From contig JAURVB010002453.1 in NCBI GenBank assembly GCA_033002965.1, forward strand, positions 1 through 64,000: 64,000 bases of DNA, in the 5' to 3' direction. The position numbers were made by a program, and so were the translations under genes. Position 1 is the first letter of the stretch. The number at the start of each line of letters is the position of its first letter. Below are positions 37,401 to 49,626 of the stretch, one piece after another. Below the pieces are notes generated by a model. That model was not told the DNA's origin. It worked only from the letters and a program-made list of their open reading frames with translations, and did no database searches. This stretch comes from Piper betle. Its lineage: Eukaryota > Streptophyta > Magnoliopsida > Piperales > Piperaceae.

Positions 37401-40400
37401 ATGTAATTTTTCATTTTTAATGGGATAGTGAACATCATTTCAAAAAGAACGCATTGGTGTTTGCTCATGACTTATATCTGGAAAAATTCGTGGCACAGAA
37501 TGCTTTGAAAGATGTGAAGAGCATTATAGTGTCAAAGCCTTACATTCTGCTTAAAGACCAGATCGAAAATTGCAAAAATGAAATTCATCAGTTTCGAACA
37601 TTGTTGGAGAATCTACAGGTGGTAACTGGTTGGTAGTTTCTTGTTAGAAGCTGATGTAATATTTCTCACAATACTCATTGGACATTTCTGACCTTTCCAA
37701 GGGTAATATAGGTTGAGAAGGACACATCTATCTGGTGGGAGAGGGAAGCGAATTTGAAAGTTGATGGTGCTGATATTTCTCATCATCTTTTAATGATGGT
37801 TAATTTTCAGCTATCTGAACTGGAAAAGGAGTTGCAGAAACGGATACATGATAGAAATCTGGTTGAAAGTAGGCTGAAAGATGCTTCCAAGGGGCCTGGT
37901 ATGTATGACAGCAGATAGTGGACCCCTGTTAAGGACTAGTGAAATGCTGTTATCCTGTTTTCACTTCTATTATGTTTGACAAGCCATATTTGGTTTTTGA
38001 GAAATCCGGAAAAATAGTCCTTTTTAAAAAAAAATCTTGGACAATTGTTTTTGTTTCATTTATTTTGGGTGATCCTTGATAATTAGATTCTTTAATGTTC
38101 ATTAGGAAGGAAAGAAATCATAGCTGACTTTAAAGCACTGGTGTCCTCGCTTCCCAATAACATGAGTGCCATTCAAAGCCAGTTGAGTAAATATAAAGAA
38201 GCAGCTTCTGGAATCCATTCTTTGCGAGCTGAAGTTCAGTCATTGTCTTCTATTTTGAATAGGAAGGTAATTATGGTTGGGGCATGCTTAGATGGTCTTG
38301 CTTGATTTCATTTCTTATTTTCTATGGATTATCCATTTGCATTTTTCATTTGATTGTTGCCTTCAATAATCAGTTAGGCTCTTATCCTTCCTACAGGCTG
38401 AAGATTTGCATAACTGGTCTGCTAAATCGGCCAATCAAGATGCAGAGTTGCATAATTTGAAAACAGTGGTAAATCTTTATTTCAATTTTATGCCGTCTCT
38501 TCTAATATAAGCTGTTTGGGCTCGTGTGATGTAGGATGAGCAATACGAATGATTTAATTTAAAAGATTAGAGCGATTCTTTGTTTAGGATCCCACCATCC
38601 ACGTATTAGCCTCGAACATTGTGTATCTGTAATTGCACTGGAAGACCTGACTCATAGTTGTCTACTACCATACATGCAGCTTGCTTTGATGCATTTCAGC
38701 CTTCACCTTTATTAGGTTTGTAAGGATTGTTTTTTTCATAGACAACACTTAATGTAAACCAGTGGCAAGATTGATAGCATATTTATATGTCCAGTTCAAT
38801 TGACATTTTGTTGATATTTTTGAGCCCGCTTAATTGATTACTTGTGAAAATCATGGATAGCTATAATATAATTGTAACGACCCAGCCCAAGTGTAAACCA
38901 ATGGGCCAAGTCGTTTCTTTTGAAGAAGTGACTTGATCTTACCTTGGTAGGTATTGAATAAGAGACTAATATTGGGGGATCTTACAATATTAAGCAACCA
39001 CTTCACAAAAAAAACACTTTCTAACGGGGGGTGAAAAGATAGACATATGACATAAAAACTTTCCACTTTGTTTCTGCATGGTTTGCGTTATTAGTTCAAA
39101 TATAAAAAACATTCAATCTGTTTTTTCTTGATTTCTCAAAAATTCATGGATAATCTAATTCATTTTGGTGTTGGTTGGTGATACTCAACTGGTATTGTGG
39201 ACTTGTTGTGGCCACAATTTTCTGTCAACAGTTACTGCCTGGGGTTGTTAATTATGTAGCACCTTTATCAAGGCTTCCCATCTGAAAGCCCAGCTTCATA
39301 TAAAACTGTTAAAGAGAAGATGATAGGCACGATTTTTTTATAATGAAGTAAAATATTTTATAAAAGAACCCAAAAGGGAAAAAAGATTGCAAGCAGGCTA
39401 TGAAGGTAAAGTTTTTAAAAATTACATCCAGAATTCTGAAATAGCATACTACACGTGAATGGTGGATGATCTGGCTTTAAACGTGTGCTGTAAAAACACT
39501 CAAAATGGAGATGGTTTGAACTTTATATGACTCCATGCAAAAAACACACGGGTTAGCAAGTTGAATATTTCTCATTTTTATCATGTTCAATGTTAACATA
39601 CCTGTAGACATGATAATCCAGTGAATAAAAGCATGCTTGTCGGATTTGTTTGAACCATAGAAGAGGGCAAGGGCACAATTACCATAGAGTGTGCAGAATT
39701 TTTCATTAACTTTGATGGAGATTTGACTCAAGGGATATAGCTAACCTTGGGTGTCAAAAGAGTCGGAGAAGGCTAGGATGTTTTTGTTTAGAAAAGTTAA
39801 AATCTTTTGACAAGACAACATATTTACAGAAAGCACTCAAGATCAATTGAATCCAGAAGGGTGCAACTAAGAAAACTTCCAAACTTTGTGATTGTTTTGT
39901 TATCAAAAAGTTGGATAAGGGAGGTAGTCGCTCCAAGCAAGGACCAAACAAAGTCTATTTCAAATCATAATGTCTTCTAAAGGCTCATATTCTAACTTTT
40001 GAGAAATCTTAAATTTTAATACTTGTGTGCTCAAAAAGGCAACATGCACATTGTGTGATGAAGACATTTAACTATTGACAGTGAGATGGGGAGTTTCGTC
40101 ATTGCCACATATATTTTATGTTGCATAAAAATTGATGGACGGAATTATCAGACCGCCAGGATAAGCTTTACTACTTTATCATTATTTTATTGCCCTTAAT
40201 TGGTAATTTCACTTATTTAGAAAGGTTAGCCTTATTTACAACATAAACATTCAGCTGATGATATTGAGTTAAAAAATAGAGTAGCTTGAGGTTGGTGATT
40301 GCAAAGACAACATCTGCTGTGCTTTAAGAATTTATAAACTTTCTAATTTACGTGTGCCTGTATTGCTGTTAATTTTGCAAGTATGGAACACTTGATAGAC

Positions 40401-43400
40401 TTTAGATAATCATTGGGCTAAAATTGCCGGGTAAAAAATTTAATATGAATAATTCCACCACGTTTTATGTGATAGTTTTGTATAATTTTGACGAGAAATA
40501 ATAAGATTGAATTCTTTTGTGCTTCCAGTGGGCTAACACTAATTATGGTCTTAATCACTTCAGGTCCAGGATTTGATGGATAATGTCAGCGATCTGAGGC
40601 TATTCTTAGAGATGTATAAACGTGAATCTACAGATTCTCGGTGAGATTTTGTAAAGGGAATACAAGAAACGTAAAGCAATTAGTTTTAACTTCAACCCGT
40701 ATGTTATAAATCTTAATTTCTGTTTTACATACGGATCATAATTGTTTGAAAAAACTCCATTGGGAACTGTATATTTGACTTGTTGTCTAAATTTGTGGTT
40801 CCATATTTTGCCGAAGTATGATTAGTGTACAATTGATCAGTTTCGTGTTGTGAAGGGAATAGTCACTGATGTTATTTTATTTGTTTTTACAAGTGCAGGG
40901 ATTTGACTGAGGCTAGGGATTTGGAATACAAAGCATGGGCTGATGTCCAAAGGTTGCAATCTGCTCTTGATGAGCATGATCTGGAGCTGCGTGTTAAAGC
41001 AGCCAATGAAGCTGAAGCTATTTCCCAGCAGAGGCTTGCAACTGCAGAAGCTCAAATTGCAGATCTAAGGCAGAAATTGGAAACATCTGAAAGGTTAGAT
41101 TGAAGTAATTTTTAGTCATCGCCATCATCATTGTTTAGATTCTTTAACCATTTCTCCTTAAAGCTGTTCTTTGGACTTATGAAAAGGAACCGAATAAGAT
41201 CTATTTTAACAATCCTTCTCACATGCAAGCAAAGGTTTGTGAGTTAGCACGTGAATGAGCATAGGGCAAATTGTCCATGAGGAATAAAATGAGGCAGTTT
41301 AATATTCCTCTGGGTACATGCATCTGGCAGGATTCTAATGCACGCCATATCTGATGTCAAAGTAAATTTAGATCATTTAACCGTATGTCCTAAAAGTTTT
41401 AATTCGTGCGGAAGAGAACTTAATAATATTTAGTTTAACAATCATCATTTAGTGCTTATCCTAGGTAGAGTGTGGTTGGCAGATGGACTGTTGTGCCATT
41501 GATTGACTGCTTTTGCATTCAAATTGATGCCCGAAAACCATGCAGAAACAAAGTATGGTCAGTCTAGTATGCTGTGAATATTCCAGTTTATATTGAATTG
41601 TCTATGTTCTCTTCTTCAGGGATCTGCAAAATCTTTCCGAGGTTTTAAAATCCAAACATGAAGAAGGAGAGGCCTATTTATCTGAAATTGAGGTTTGTTA
41701 GTTTTTTTCATGATTTGTGATATTTATTTTGGTAAATATTATGTTTGTCTGATTGGTTATCCTGTCCAGACAATTGGACAAGCCTATGAAGATATGCAAA
41801 CTCAAAATCAACAGTTACTGCAACAAATTACTGAACGAGATGATTACAATATCAAGGTAAATATATTTGTCTATTTTATTCCAGTGCCATCCTTCTGCAA
41901 CCAACTGAATTATATCTTCTTCTTTCTTCTTCTTCTACCGGATACCCTAAGGGTGTTGGGGATATGAACCCTAAATTAGGATCCATGTGATTACTAATAG
42001 CAAATTTTTTATGACCGAATGGCCTTCCTGACGCCAACCCTCCTCCTTTATTCGGGCTTTGGGACCGGCAATGCGGCAACTGAATTATGTTTCTTTTAAG
42101 AAAATTTTATGCGTTGTTTATTTATAGTTATTGGTAGCCTAGAGTTTTCTGGCAAAAAAAATGCAAATCGGTTATTAGAGTCTTGATATAGAAGCAAGGT
42201 AAATTCAAATTTGCTGCGAGTTTCTTTCTAAAAGCAAGGTAAATTCAATTTTGCTGCACCTTTTAAAAGAATTGAGCTTTTAAAAATAAAAGAAAGCATA
42301 CACAATGTTATCGTTGAATGTCTGCTTGAGCTATTTTTTGCTTTGATCCTGATTTTACCAATGCTTTTTTTTTGCACTGTATGATTTGTTTTTCTTGTTT
42401 ATGCTGTTTATGGTGGCAAGCATGCATGACTCTTGCTTTTTAAGCATTGAAAAATTTTATTGTTTCAGCTTGTTTTGGAGGGTGTGAAGGCAAGACAAAT
42501 GAATGAAGCTCTCGTCAGGGAAAAGCTAGTTATAGAGAGGCAGATCCACGAGGCTAATGCATCTTTGGATTTATATGATGGCAAAGCTTCATGTATGGAA
42601 GAGCAGGTACTAAGATCTTTCTATAAGTCCCCGACTTTGCTTTTTGAAAGCTTAGTTGTTCCCTGAAGATTTTGCATTTGCAGCTGAAGGTGTTTACAGA
42701 ACAAGTTCAAAGATTAACAGATGAAGGACAGCAAAAATCAGTTGCTTTAGCGAATGCCAAAACTAAGCTTTCAAATGTACAAAAAGAATCATATTTACTA
42801 AGACAATCTTTGGAAGAGTCTCAATCCAAAGTCATGAAAAGCCGACTTGAGATTGCAGCAATGCAAATTGAAGTTGAGAATGAGAGGTATAATTAATTGC
42901 TCATCGCTTTCTCATATCTCTGTTTGGATGGTTACCATTGTGAAATCTGACTCTCTAAATTTACAGGTTTAGAAGAAAGAGACTAGAGGATGACTTGGAC
43001 AATCTTGAGAATCAAGCTGCTCGTCTTAGTGCACACACAGATAATTTTACTTTGGACAAACTTCAGCATGAAATTAGAGAATACAGGGAAATATTGAAGT
43101 GTACAGTTTGTCATGACAGACAAAAAGAGGTTTGTCAATTTATCAATAGACTACAAATCACAAATATATCTAATATCTTCTTTCTTCTCATCCTATAAAA
43201 TGCAATGCCTTGTACTTTCTGTTTTATATTAAAATGTGACAAATTATTTAACGTTTACTCTTTATGGTTGTCTTGTAAAGTGCATTTCCTTATTTCCTCA
43301 ACACTTTCTGCTTCTTATTGTGCTTTAAGATGTATACCTTTTTGTCATGTTCAATAATAAGACTTAATTCTTGTGCTAACTCCAATTTTTCCAAATCAGG

Positions 43401-43531
43401 TTGTGATTGCCAAATGCTACCATTTATTCTGCAATGAATGTATACAGAGAACCCTTGGGACTCGCCAGCGGAAGTGTCCTAAATGTGGCGCAAGTTTTGG
43501 GCACCATGATGTGAAAAATGTCTATATTTAG
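34471..43531 (+). CDS. HUB1: E3 ubiquitin ligase BRE1-like 1 (histone H2B monoubiquitination)
   Basis: Nuclear RING ligase that monoubiquitinates histone H2B, acting with HUB2. Eighteen exons: 34471-34581, 35767-36019, 36285-36512, 36625-36789, 37021-37211, 37308-37391, 37499-37618, 37712-37898, 38106-38266, 38397-38468, 40564-40640, 40899-41093, 41620-41692, 41770-41856, 42469-42606, 42684-42886, 42967-43129, 43400-43531. All phases agree, giving 879 residues, close to Arabidopsis HUB1 (878). The N-terminus MGSTGEPDRKRRHLSSISP is HUB1-like rather than HUB2-like. The middle is long coiled coil. The C-terminus carries a C3HC4 RING at about residues 827-865 (CTVC, CYHLFCNEC, CPKC) and ends KNVYI. 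Intron 10 is unusually large (about 2.1 kb). No disruption was found. Confidence 0.95.
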
Positions 43532-44894
43532 TGACCATGCGTTGCCACTTGGTGGGTAAATTTTCCTTGTCTCAGAAGATGTTTGTCTGGTGCTGATTTT
43601 TATCTCGAGGTCACTTGCATGAAGACTCTTGACATGATGAGAATGGCAATGGATGTCCGTTCTCAAGTCGACCGTCTCATTGTTAGCCGGAGCATGACCA
43701 TCTGATGCAGATGGGCTAATTTGGCCTCCTGTCTGCCATGATGGTTCTGTGAGAAAAGATATTTATGCTACGAGAAGGTAGCATATGTAAATCTTCCATG
43801 CTTTTGCATGGTTCACGATGTCCATTGACAGGTGTGGTTTTCAAATTTGTGTCGGCTTGTTCCCATGCTGTGTATCTATAGCCTGGGCATTTGTATTGAG
43901 CTGACCATAAAAATAGGGTGATAAGTGCTGTATGCTTTTCTCTATGCCTTTGCGTTCTTTGAATTGAAGATGAATAAAATTATCGAGTGCTAATATTTGT
44001 TTTTTCTTTCCTTGATTGTATGAGCCAGAGTTTACAATGTTGCTTGCTACTGGAAAGCGCAGGGTGTTGGCTAATAATATATTGAGTGCCCTCTGAGCAG
44101 TAAGTATTTGGGTTAATAGCTCTCATGGTAATACATCTATTCTTGTGAACATTCTATGTATTGTTCCCTGCTTATCTCTGCACTTTATCTTTGCCCGCTT
44201 CTCAAGGCAATTCATGGGGTTTATAAGTTGTGAAATCTTAAATGAGTTCTGAGGCCATAGTTGAGGCGTTCTGCAAAGTTTCAATTTGGAGAACATTGGC
44301 AGATGTGGAAATCTTTTCTGGGCTCTTACTATAGCCTAGTGTCCGACTGGTTGTTGGGTAGTTTTGTTAATAAGCACTTTAAATCTCTACTGATTTGAAA
44401 CATGCAAACAAAGAAGTGAAGGCGCCACGCTTGGAAAGTTTTTGCTATAGGTAATAAGATACATAGGAATGGAGGTACCAAGCTTTGGAAACCTTTAGGT
44501 ATAGGTAATTAAGTATGTGCAGAAGAATGCATGTTGTATGATATTTGATATTAGTGTAAAGTCTCACATAATGTCTGTTAGAACTTGGGACTATGTTCCA
44601 TGGTAGACATCAGGCTGAGGAAAGAAATTTTGACAACAAACTTTTGATCGGAAGATTTTACAAAATTTGTTTTACATCCCATGTCTACCCGAGTAAGGTC
44701 TAGTATTTTAATGAACATGTAGTTATTGCTCTTCAATTTTCATTACTACTTTGTCACTGTGGTAATTGGGCTGGATTATTACAATTATGGAGTGTAAGTG
44801 GATTTATAATTTTATAGTGCGTTTTCATGGTCCCAAGCTATGCTTTATTGGTTCTTTGAAAAAGAAAACTATGGTTTATTGGTTGATTTGTAAT

Positions 44895-44898
<4 letters not shown>
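43532..44898 (+). other. HUB1 3' UTR and downstream flank
   Basis: Contains a canonical AATAAA at 43973-43978. No further gene was recognised before the TA microsatellite. Confidence 0.5.
43973..43978 (+). terminator. Probable polyadenylation signal of HUB1
   Basis: AATAAA about 440 bases after the HUB1 stop codon, followed by T/G-rich sequence. Plausible but not the only candidate. Confidence 0.4.

Positions 44899-44948
<50 letters not shown>
44899..44948. repeat. (TA)n followed by (GA)n microsatellite
   Basis: TA units at about 44899-44926 and GA units at about 44927-44948, directly at the left end of the element that spans 44927-49591. Confidence 0.95.
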
Positions 44949-45601
44949 GAGGGAAATTTTATTATGTGTTGCCTATTTCTGCAGCGCATAGGCAGCGCAT
45001 CTATTGTAAGCTACTGGATTTAATCTTTCCTTGCTCGAGTCAATATTATAAGAAATAAATTTTAAAAATAATTTCGTAATAAAAACTTGACTCGCTCTAA
45101 TTTTATGCAAGCTTTTATTACAAAATATATTTATCTAAAAATAATAAAATAATTTTGTAATAAAAACTTGATGCCCTCCTGATTCAAGTCAATATAACAC
45201 AAAATAAATTTTAAAAATAATTTTGTAATAAAATTTTAATTTACTCCCATTCGAGTCAGTTTTTATTATGATATACATCTCAAAAATATGAAAAAATAGA
45301 ATAAAATATCATAAAAGAAAATAATATATTAGAACTCAATTATTTTATTTTGTCATATTTTATTATATTGTTTATATTTTTTGGGATGTATTTTGTATTA
45401 CTGACTCGTATCGAGAGTGAGTCAAGTTTTTATTTTAAAATATTACAAAATAAATTTTTTTAAAAAATTATTTTGTAATAAAAATTTCACTCGAGTCGGG
45501 AGGAAGTCAAGTTTTTATTACAAAATTATTTTATTATTTTTAGATAAATTTATTTCATAATAAAAACTTGATTCAAGTCAGAGAGCGAGTCAAGTTTTTA
45601 T

Positions 45602-46376
45602 CATGGTTGCATAAATCGGAATCGGAATTGGAATCGGTTTTCGAAAGAGTCAGATTCAGAATCAGAATCGGTCTAAATCAGACAGGAATCAGTTCAGTTG
45701 AATCGGTTTGGATAGGTCTAAATCGATTATATATAATAATTTGACAACTCATAACATAAATATATAAAAATTAGATATTGATGTCATTTTGATATTATTG
45801 TGTGTATTATATTTTATGATATTTTTTAGATTTTTTTTTAATTATTTAGAGTTAGTTATTATTTTTGACTCGAGTCGGATACGAATCAAATTTTAATTAC
45901 GAGAATGCCACTGAGTGTTATTTCTTTCCCTCACCCTTTCTCTCCTGCATCCGCCCTCCTTCCCCGTACCGCCGCTGCCGCGCCCCCTCTCCCTGGCCGC
46001 CGCGCCCGCCGCTGCCCGCTCCCTGCACCTCGCTCGGCCGCTGCGCCTTGCCCCCCACCCCCCAGACCCGCCCTGCCTCGCCTCGCCCGTCGCGCCTCGC
46101 CTTGCGCCCGCCGTGGCCCGCCTCCCCCTGCCAGCCCCGCCCTGTCCCTCCTTGCCGCCACCGCCCCACCCTGCCGCGCCTCGCACCCTGCGCCCGGAAT
46201 CGGCCAATTTTGGCCGATTCTGAATCGGCTCAAATCGGTCGGAATCGGCTCGAATCGGCCGATTCACGGACCGATTCGGATGAAAACTGATTCAATGGGT
46301 TTTTTGAATCGGTTTTCCTCCGATCCGAGTTGAATCGGCTGATTCCGATTCGGAATCGGCGATTCATGCAACCCGG
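45602..46376. mobile_element. Nested hAT-like non-autonomous element with 8-bp target duplication
   Basis: The 8-bp GTTTTTAT occurs at 45594-45601 and 46377-46384. The ends are inverted: CATGGTTGCATAAATCGG at the left and the complement of CCGGGTTGCATGAATCG at the right. Repeated AATCGG words fill both flanks. The GC-rich centre (about 45950-46200) has Pro/Arg/Ala-rich frames on both strands, judged non-coding. A partial relative is at 31623-31800. Confidence 0.72.
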
Positions 46377-46928
46377 GTTTTTATTACAATTTTTTTTTTA
46401 AATTTATTCCGTGTAATATTTACTCTGGCTAGGAGTGAATAAATTTTTTTAAAAAATTATTTCATAATAAAAACTTGACTCTAGTTAGGAGTGAGTCAAA
46501 TTTTTATTACTTTTTTAAAATTTATTTAGTGTAATATTGACCCGAGCAAGGAGCGAGCCAAATTTTTATGTCGTGGTTGCAGGAGGGGATAGGGGTGAGG
46601 GGCCGTGACTGCAGGCCTGGACAGGGGCAGGGGGTGGCCGGGGGGGGCTGGTGAACTTGTGGGGGGGGCACAACTGTGGGCAGAGACAAGCCGTGGTGGC
46701 AGGCAAGGGGCGGGGGTAAAGGTGGTGGAAGGGGGCGACTCAGTTGGGGGGGGGGAATTGTTGGGGGCCGCATTTGCAGGCAGCGGGCGGGGGCGTGGTT
46801 GGGGGCTGGGGTGCAGTGGCAGGCAGGGGGGTAGGCACGTCGCCAAAGTTGGGGGCCGGGAGATAAAATTTACAGTGGGGATGAAGATGGACAGCCGTTG
46901 GATTAAATCTAGTCACTGTTAATAGATG

Positions 46929-49541
46929 TGTAACACCCCAAATCCGGTTCATACTCGTGAACCAAACCGGCATGTTACAGGCCCCCGTTAGGTTGGCTAA
47001 CCTGAACCTAACTCGCGCGGATCCAATCTCGGAGTCTTAAGATAAGATCCAACTTGCTATATGTATGTATGAATGCATAAAACCCTAACAAGATACTACA
47101 TGGATGAGATGCAACCAATTTTCACAATTACAATCAAAATTAGTAAAAAATCTAAAACGAAAGGAACAGAATTTTCCCTAAAAATGCAATTAGGGGCCAC
47201 CTTGTCAAAATCATATATTCAAACATATATACGCATAGCAACAATAGCATTCACACATACTTCTAATCTACTATATTCATCATTCTCTGAACTTTGGGTC
47301 CTAACCCATCACACTTTTGCTGCGCTACTCTGATCATTTTATTTCATGTCATTGTCATGCCTCAAATATTTAATCATAGCATGTTTATAAAATAACATCA
47401 TAAACAAAACATTAAACATTCAATCACCTAATGAGTGTGTGCAGAAGACCTTATTGCTCATCCGTCCTGGCCGGCACATCCATCTTGTGCTTACACCTAC
47501 ATATATATACGAAAAACGTCAGTAACAAGCGTTACTGGTCCGAAAAGAAAATAACTATAACAAACTGGCTATGAGAGCAAACTTTCATACGAAAGAAAAT
47601 AACATATACTCCAAGTGAACACTCTGAAGGGCACTACTGAGAAGCCACTGGGCTGCAGACCCGGTAGCATCCCGAATTTACTAATCTGCTGCTGGTACTG
47701 TGCCGCTCTCGGCACTTCTTTTTCAGTACTTCTCGTGAAACTTTATCCTAAGCCCTCTCCTTACCTCCATATTTCTCCTGGCCTTGAGCACGAAGGCCGA
47801 GTACTCTCGGTAGTCGCCTTTAGTACCCTTTGAACCACAAGTCCGGACATGCGTTGTATTAAACAGTACCCGTAAACCTCCACCTTCTCTGGGTGTGAGG
47901 AACTCAAACGCGGAGTTGTTAGGATCCCTCAGGAATGGAACAGTCCGCTGGCACTAATCCAGAGCCCGCTTTGACTGTCACGGCATCCTCTGCATGGTAC
48001 GTGCAGTCGATTTCTTCATCTCTCATCTCACAGAAACGCGAAAACTATATATATATAGGCTTGGGTAGGGAGTTATATAATAGGCCCGAAGGCAACTTTT
48101 GGTGGATCTTGTTTTCGAAATCAACCTCGAGGGATCTCATCATCGAGGGGTTATTAATCCGGAAAATGTTCAGTTAAATGACACGAGTTAAGTGGGATCC
48201 GATAAAACACCACTTAACCTGTCCTGCAGACAATAAATCAAACATACAATTAAAAAGATCATAAAAATCAGAGAAAAGTCCTAACGGACCTAGTAGAAGC
48301 TCCAAGCATGTCATCACGCCTAGGCGGCGAGCTCCTACTCCGTCGTACCTACACATTAAAACTAAATACTAACGCCCACTAACTACATGATGCATCAAAA
48401 TCAATGAATCACACACAATGCAACCACAAAATCATCCATCAAAATAACAATCAAATAATTATAAGAGTAAATAATCCTAACTCAAACTATTCATACCATA
48501 TTTTATTCTGTTCTTCTAAGTTGCATCGCACTAAATTAACATGCTCATACACAATTCATCTCATTAAATCTCTTATTTCATTCACTATAATCTCATCATG
48601 CACATCTTTACTTTATTCATGGTCAAGACATTAATCATGATAATTAATCAACACTAGCATGTTATGCTAACAATTATCATCAATTTTAAATAAATCAATC
48701 GGAGGTAATTATACCTCACGTTGTCGACAATCGGCGACGGTTAGGGTTCTGTCACGTGTCTCAGAACTCAAATTCGGCACTCATCGGCGTTCGAAGCTCG
48801 ATCGGGCTCGACTGGGTGAGCCCTACAAAAGATCCGGTGAATTCCAGTGAATTCCAGAAATTCCGGTATTCATGTGGTTTTCCGACAGCTGCTGGTGGTT
48901 TTCCGGCAGCTTTCGATGGTTTTCCGACGACAAACGCCGGCAGCATCTACTAGCCGGAAAGTGATCGTGTTGGGTACCCTCGGAACCGGCTCGGCGAGCC
49001 CGACTCATCTACGAGGTCGACGCGGCCAACGGAGGTGGCAGCTCGCCGGAAAAATGCATAAAACAGAGTTGGCAGTGGATGGCAAACTCGTAAATAATAC
49101 TTGACTCATCTCCGGCTCGAGTTAAGTATCATAACTAACTTGAAGTAAATCCTTAAAAAATCCATAAAAATTGGGGAAAATGCCATAAAATCAAACAAAC
49201 ACTAAAACATCATAATGATATGCTCTAAGACTATCAACCCACCTAAACTGCCCGTAATGCGTCCTAACACGATAAACGGCCTAACACTAATTCTACGATC
49301 CAATATATATATAATAATAATAAAAATAAACTGCATGCCTTCATATACTCTGATAACTCATTCTTTTCTGCTGTGTTCATGACGTCATCATCGTATACTT
49401 GGGTACGCATGACCTTCATAGCTCATACACGCGACTGGCGTCAGCTCAGTGCACATATTCTAAAACTGACTCGACTCAAAAATAAAGGTCGAACCAACCG
49501 GTTCTAAATATAAAACCCTGACTCGAATCGTGGGTTTTACA
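46929..49541. mobile_element. Solo LTR (2.6 kb) with AGATG target duplication
   Basis: Begins TGTAACACCCC and ends GGGTTTTACA. AGATG stands at 46924-46928 and again at 49542-49546. No gag, pol, primer-binding site or second LTR is present, so it is best explained as the product of recombination between two LTRs. It sits inside the right terminal repeat of element B. The sequence is related to 3695-7234. Short frames inside (for example 48756-49104) are not supported as genes. Confidence 0.9.
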
Positions 49542-49590
49542 AGATGCGCTACTTACGCACTACATAAACAAGGAGCGCATCATAGAATTT

Positions 49591-49591
<1 letters not shown>

Positions 49592-49622
<31 letters not shown>
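49592..49622. repeat. (AT)n microsatellite between two elements
   Basis: Uninterrupted AT units. Element B ends on its left side and the palindromic element C begins on its right side. Confidence 0.95.

Positions 49623-49624
<2 letters not shown>

Positions 49625-49626
<2 letters not shown>

Larger units (their letters stand above)
44927..49591. mobile_element. GACTCGAGTC-family element, copy B, with terminal inverted repeats, split by two later insertions
   Basis: The left end (about 44950-45025) matches the reverse complement of a right end that is cut in two: 46895-46928 and 49542-49590. Joining the right end across the solo LTR restores a roughly 75-bp inverted repeat with the left end (shared GATTAAATC, AATAGATGCGCT, AATTTCC). 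The interior has GACTCGAGTC arrays in both orientations (45040-45600, 46400-46560) and a G-rich core (46580-46860). Inserted later are the hAT-like element 45602-46376 and the solo LTR 46929-49541. TA runs flank both ends. No transposase was seen. Confidence 0.6.

Noticed and set aside
34471..43531. Calling the RING ligase gene HUB2
   Set aside because: The N-terminus (STGEPDRKRRH...SSISP), the length and the region around TIGQAYEDMQTQNQQLL agree with HUB1 rather than HUB2.
45865..46333. Several overlapping Pro/Arg-rich frames
   Set aside because: Lie in the GC-rich centre of a nested transposon, on both strands, without recognisable motifs.
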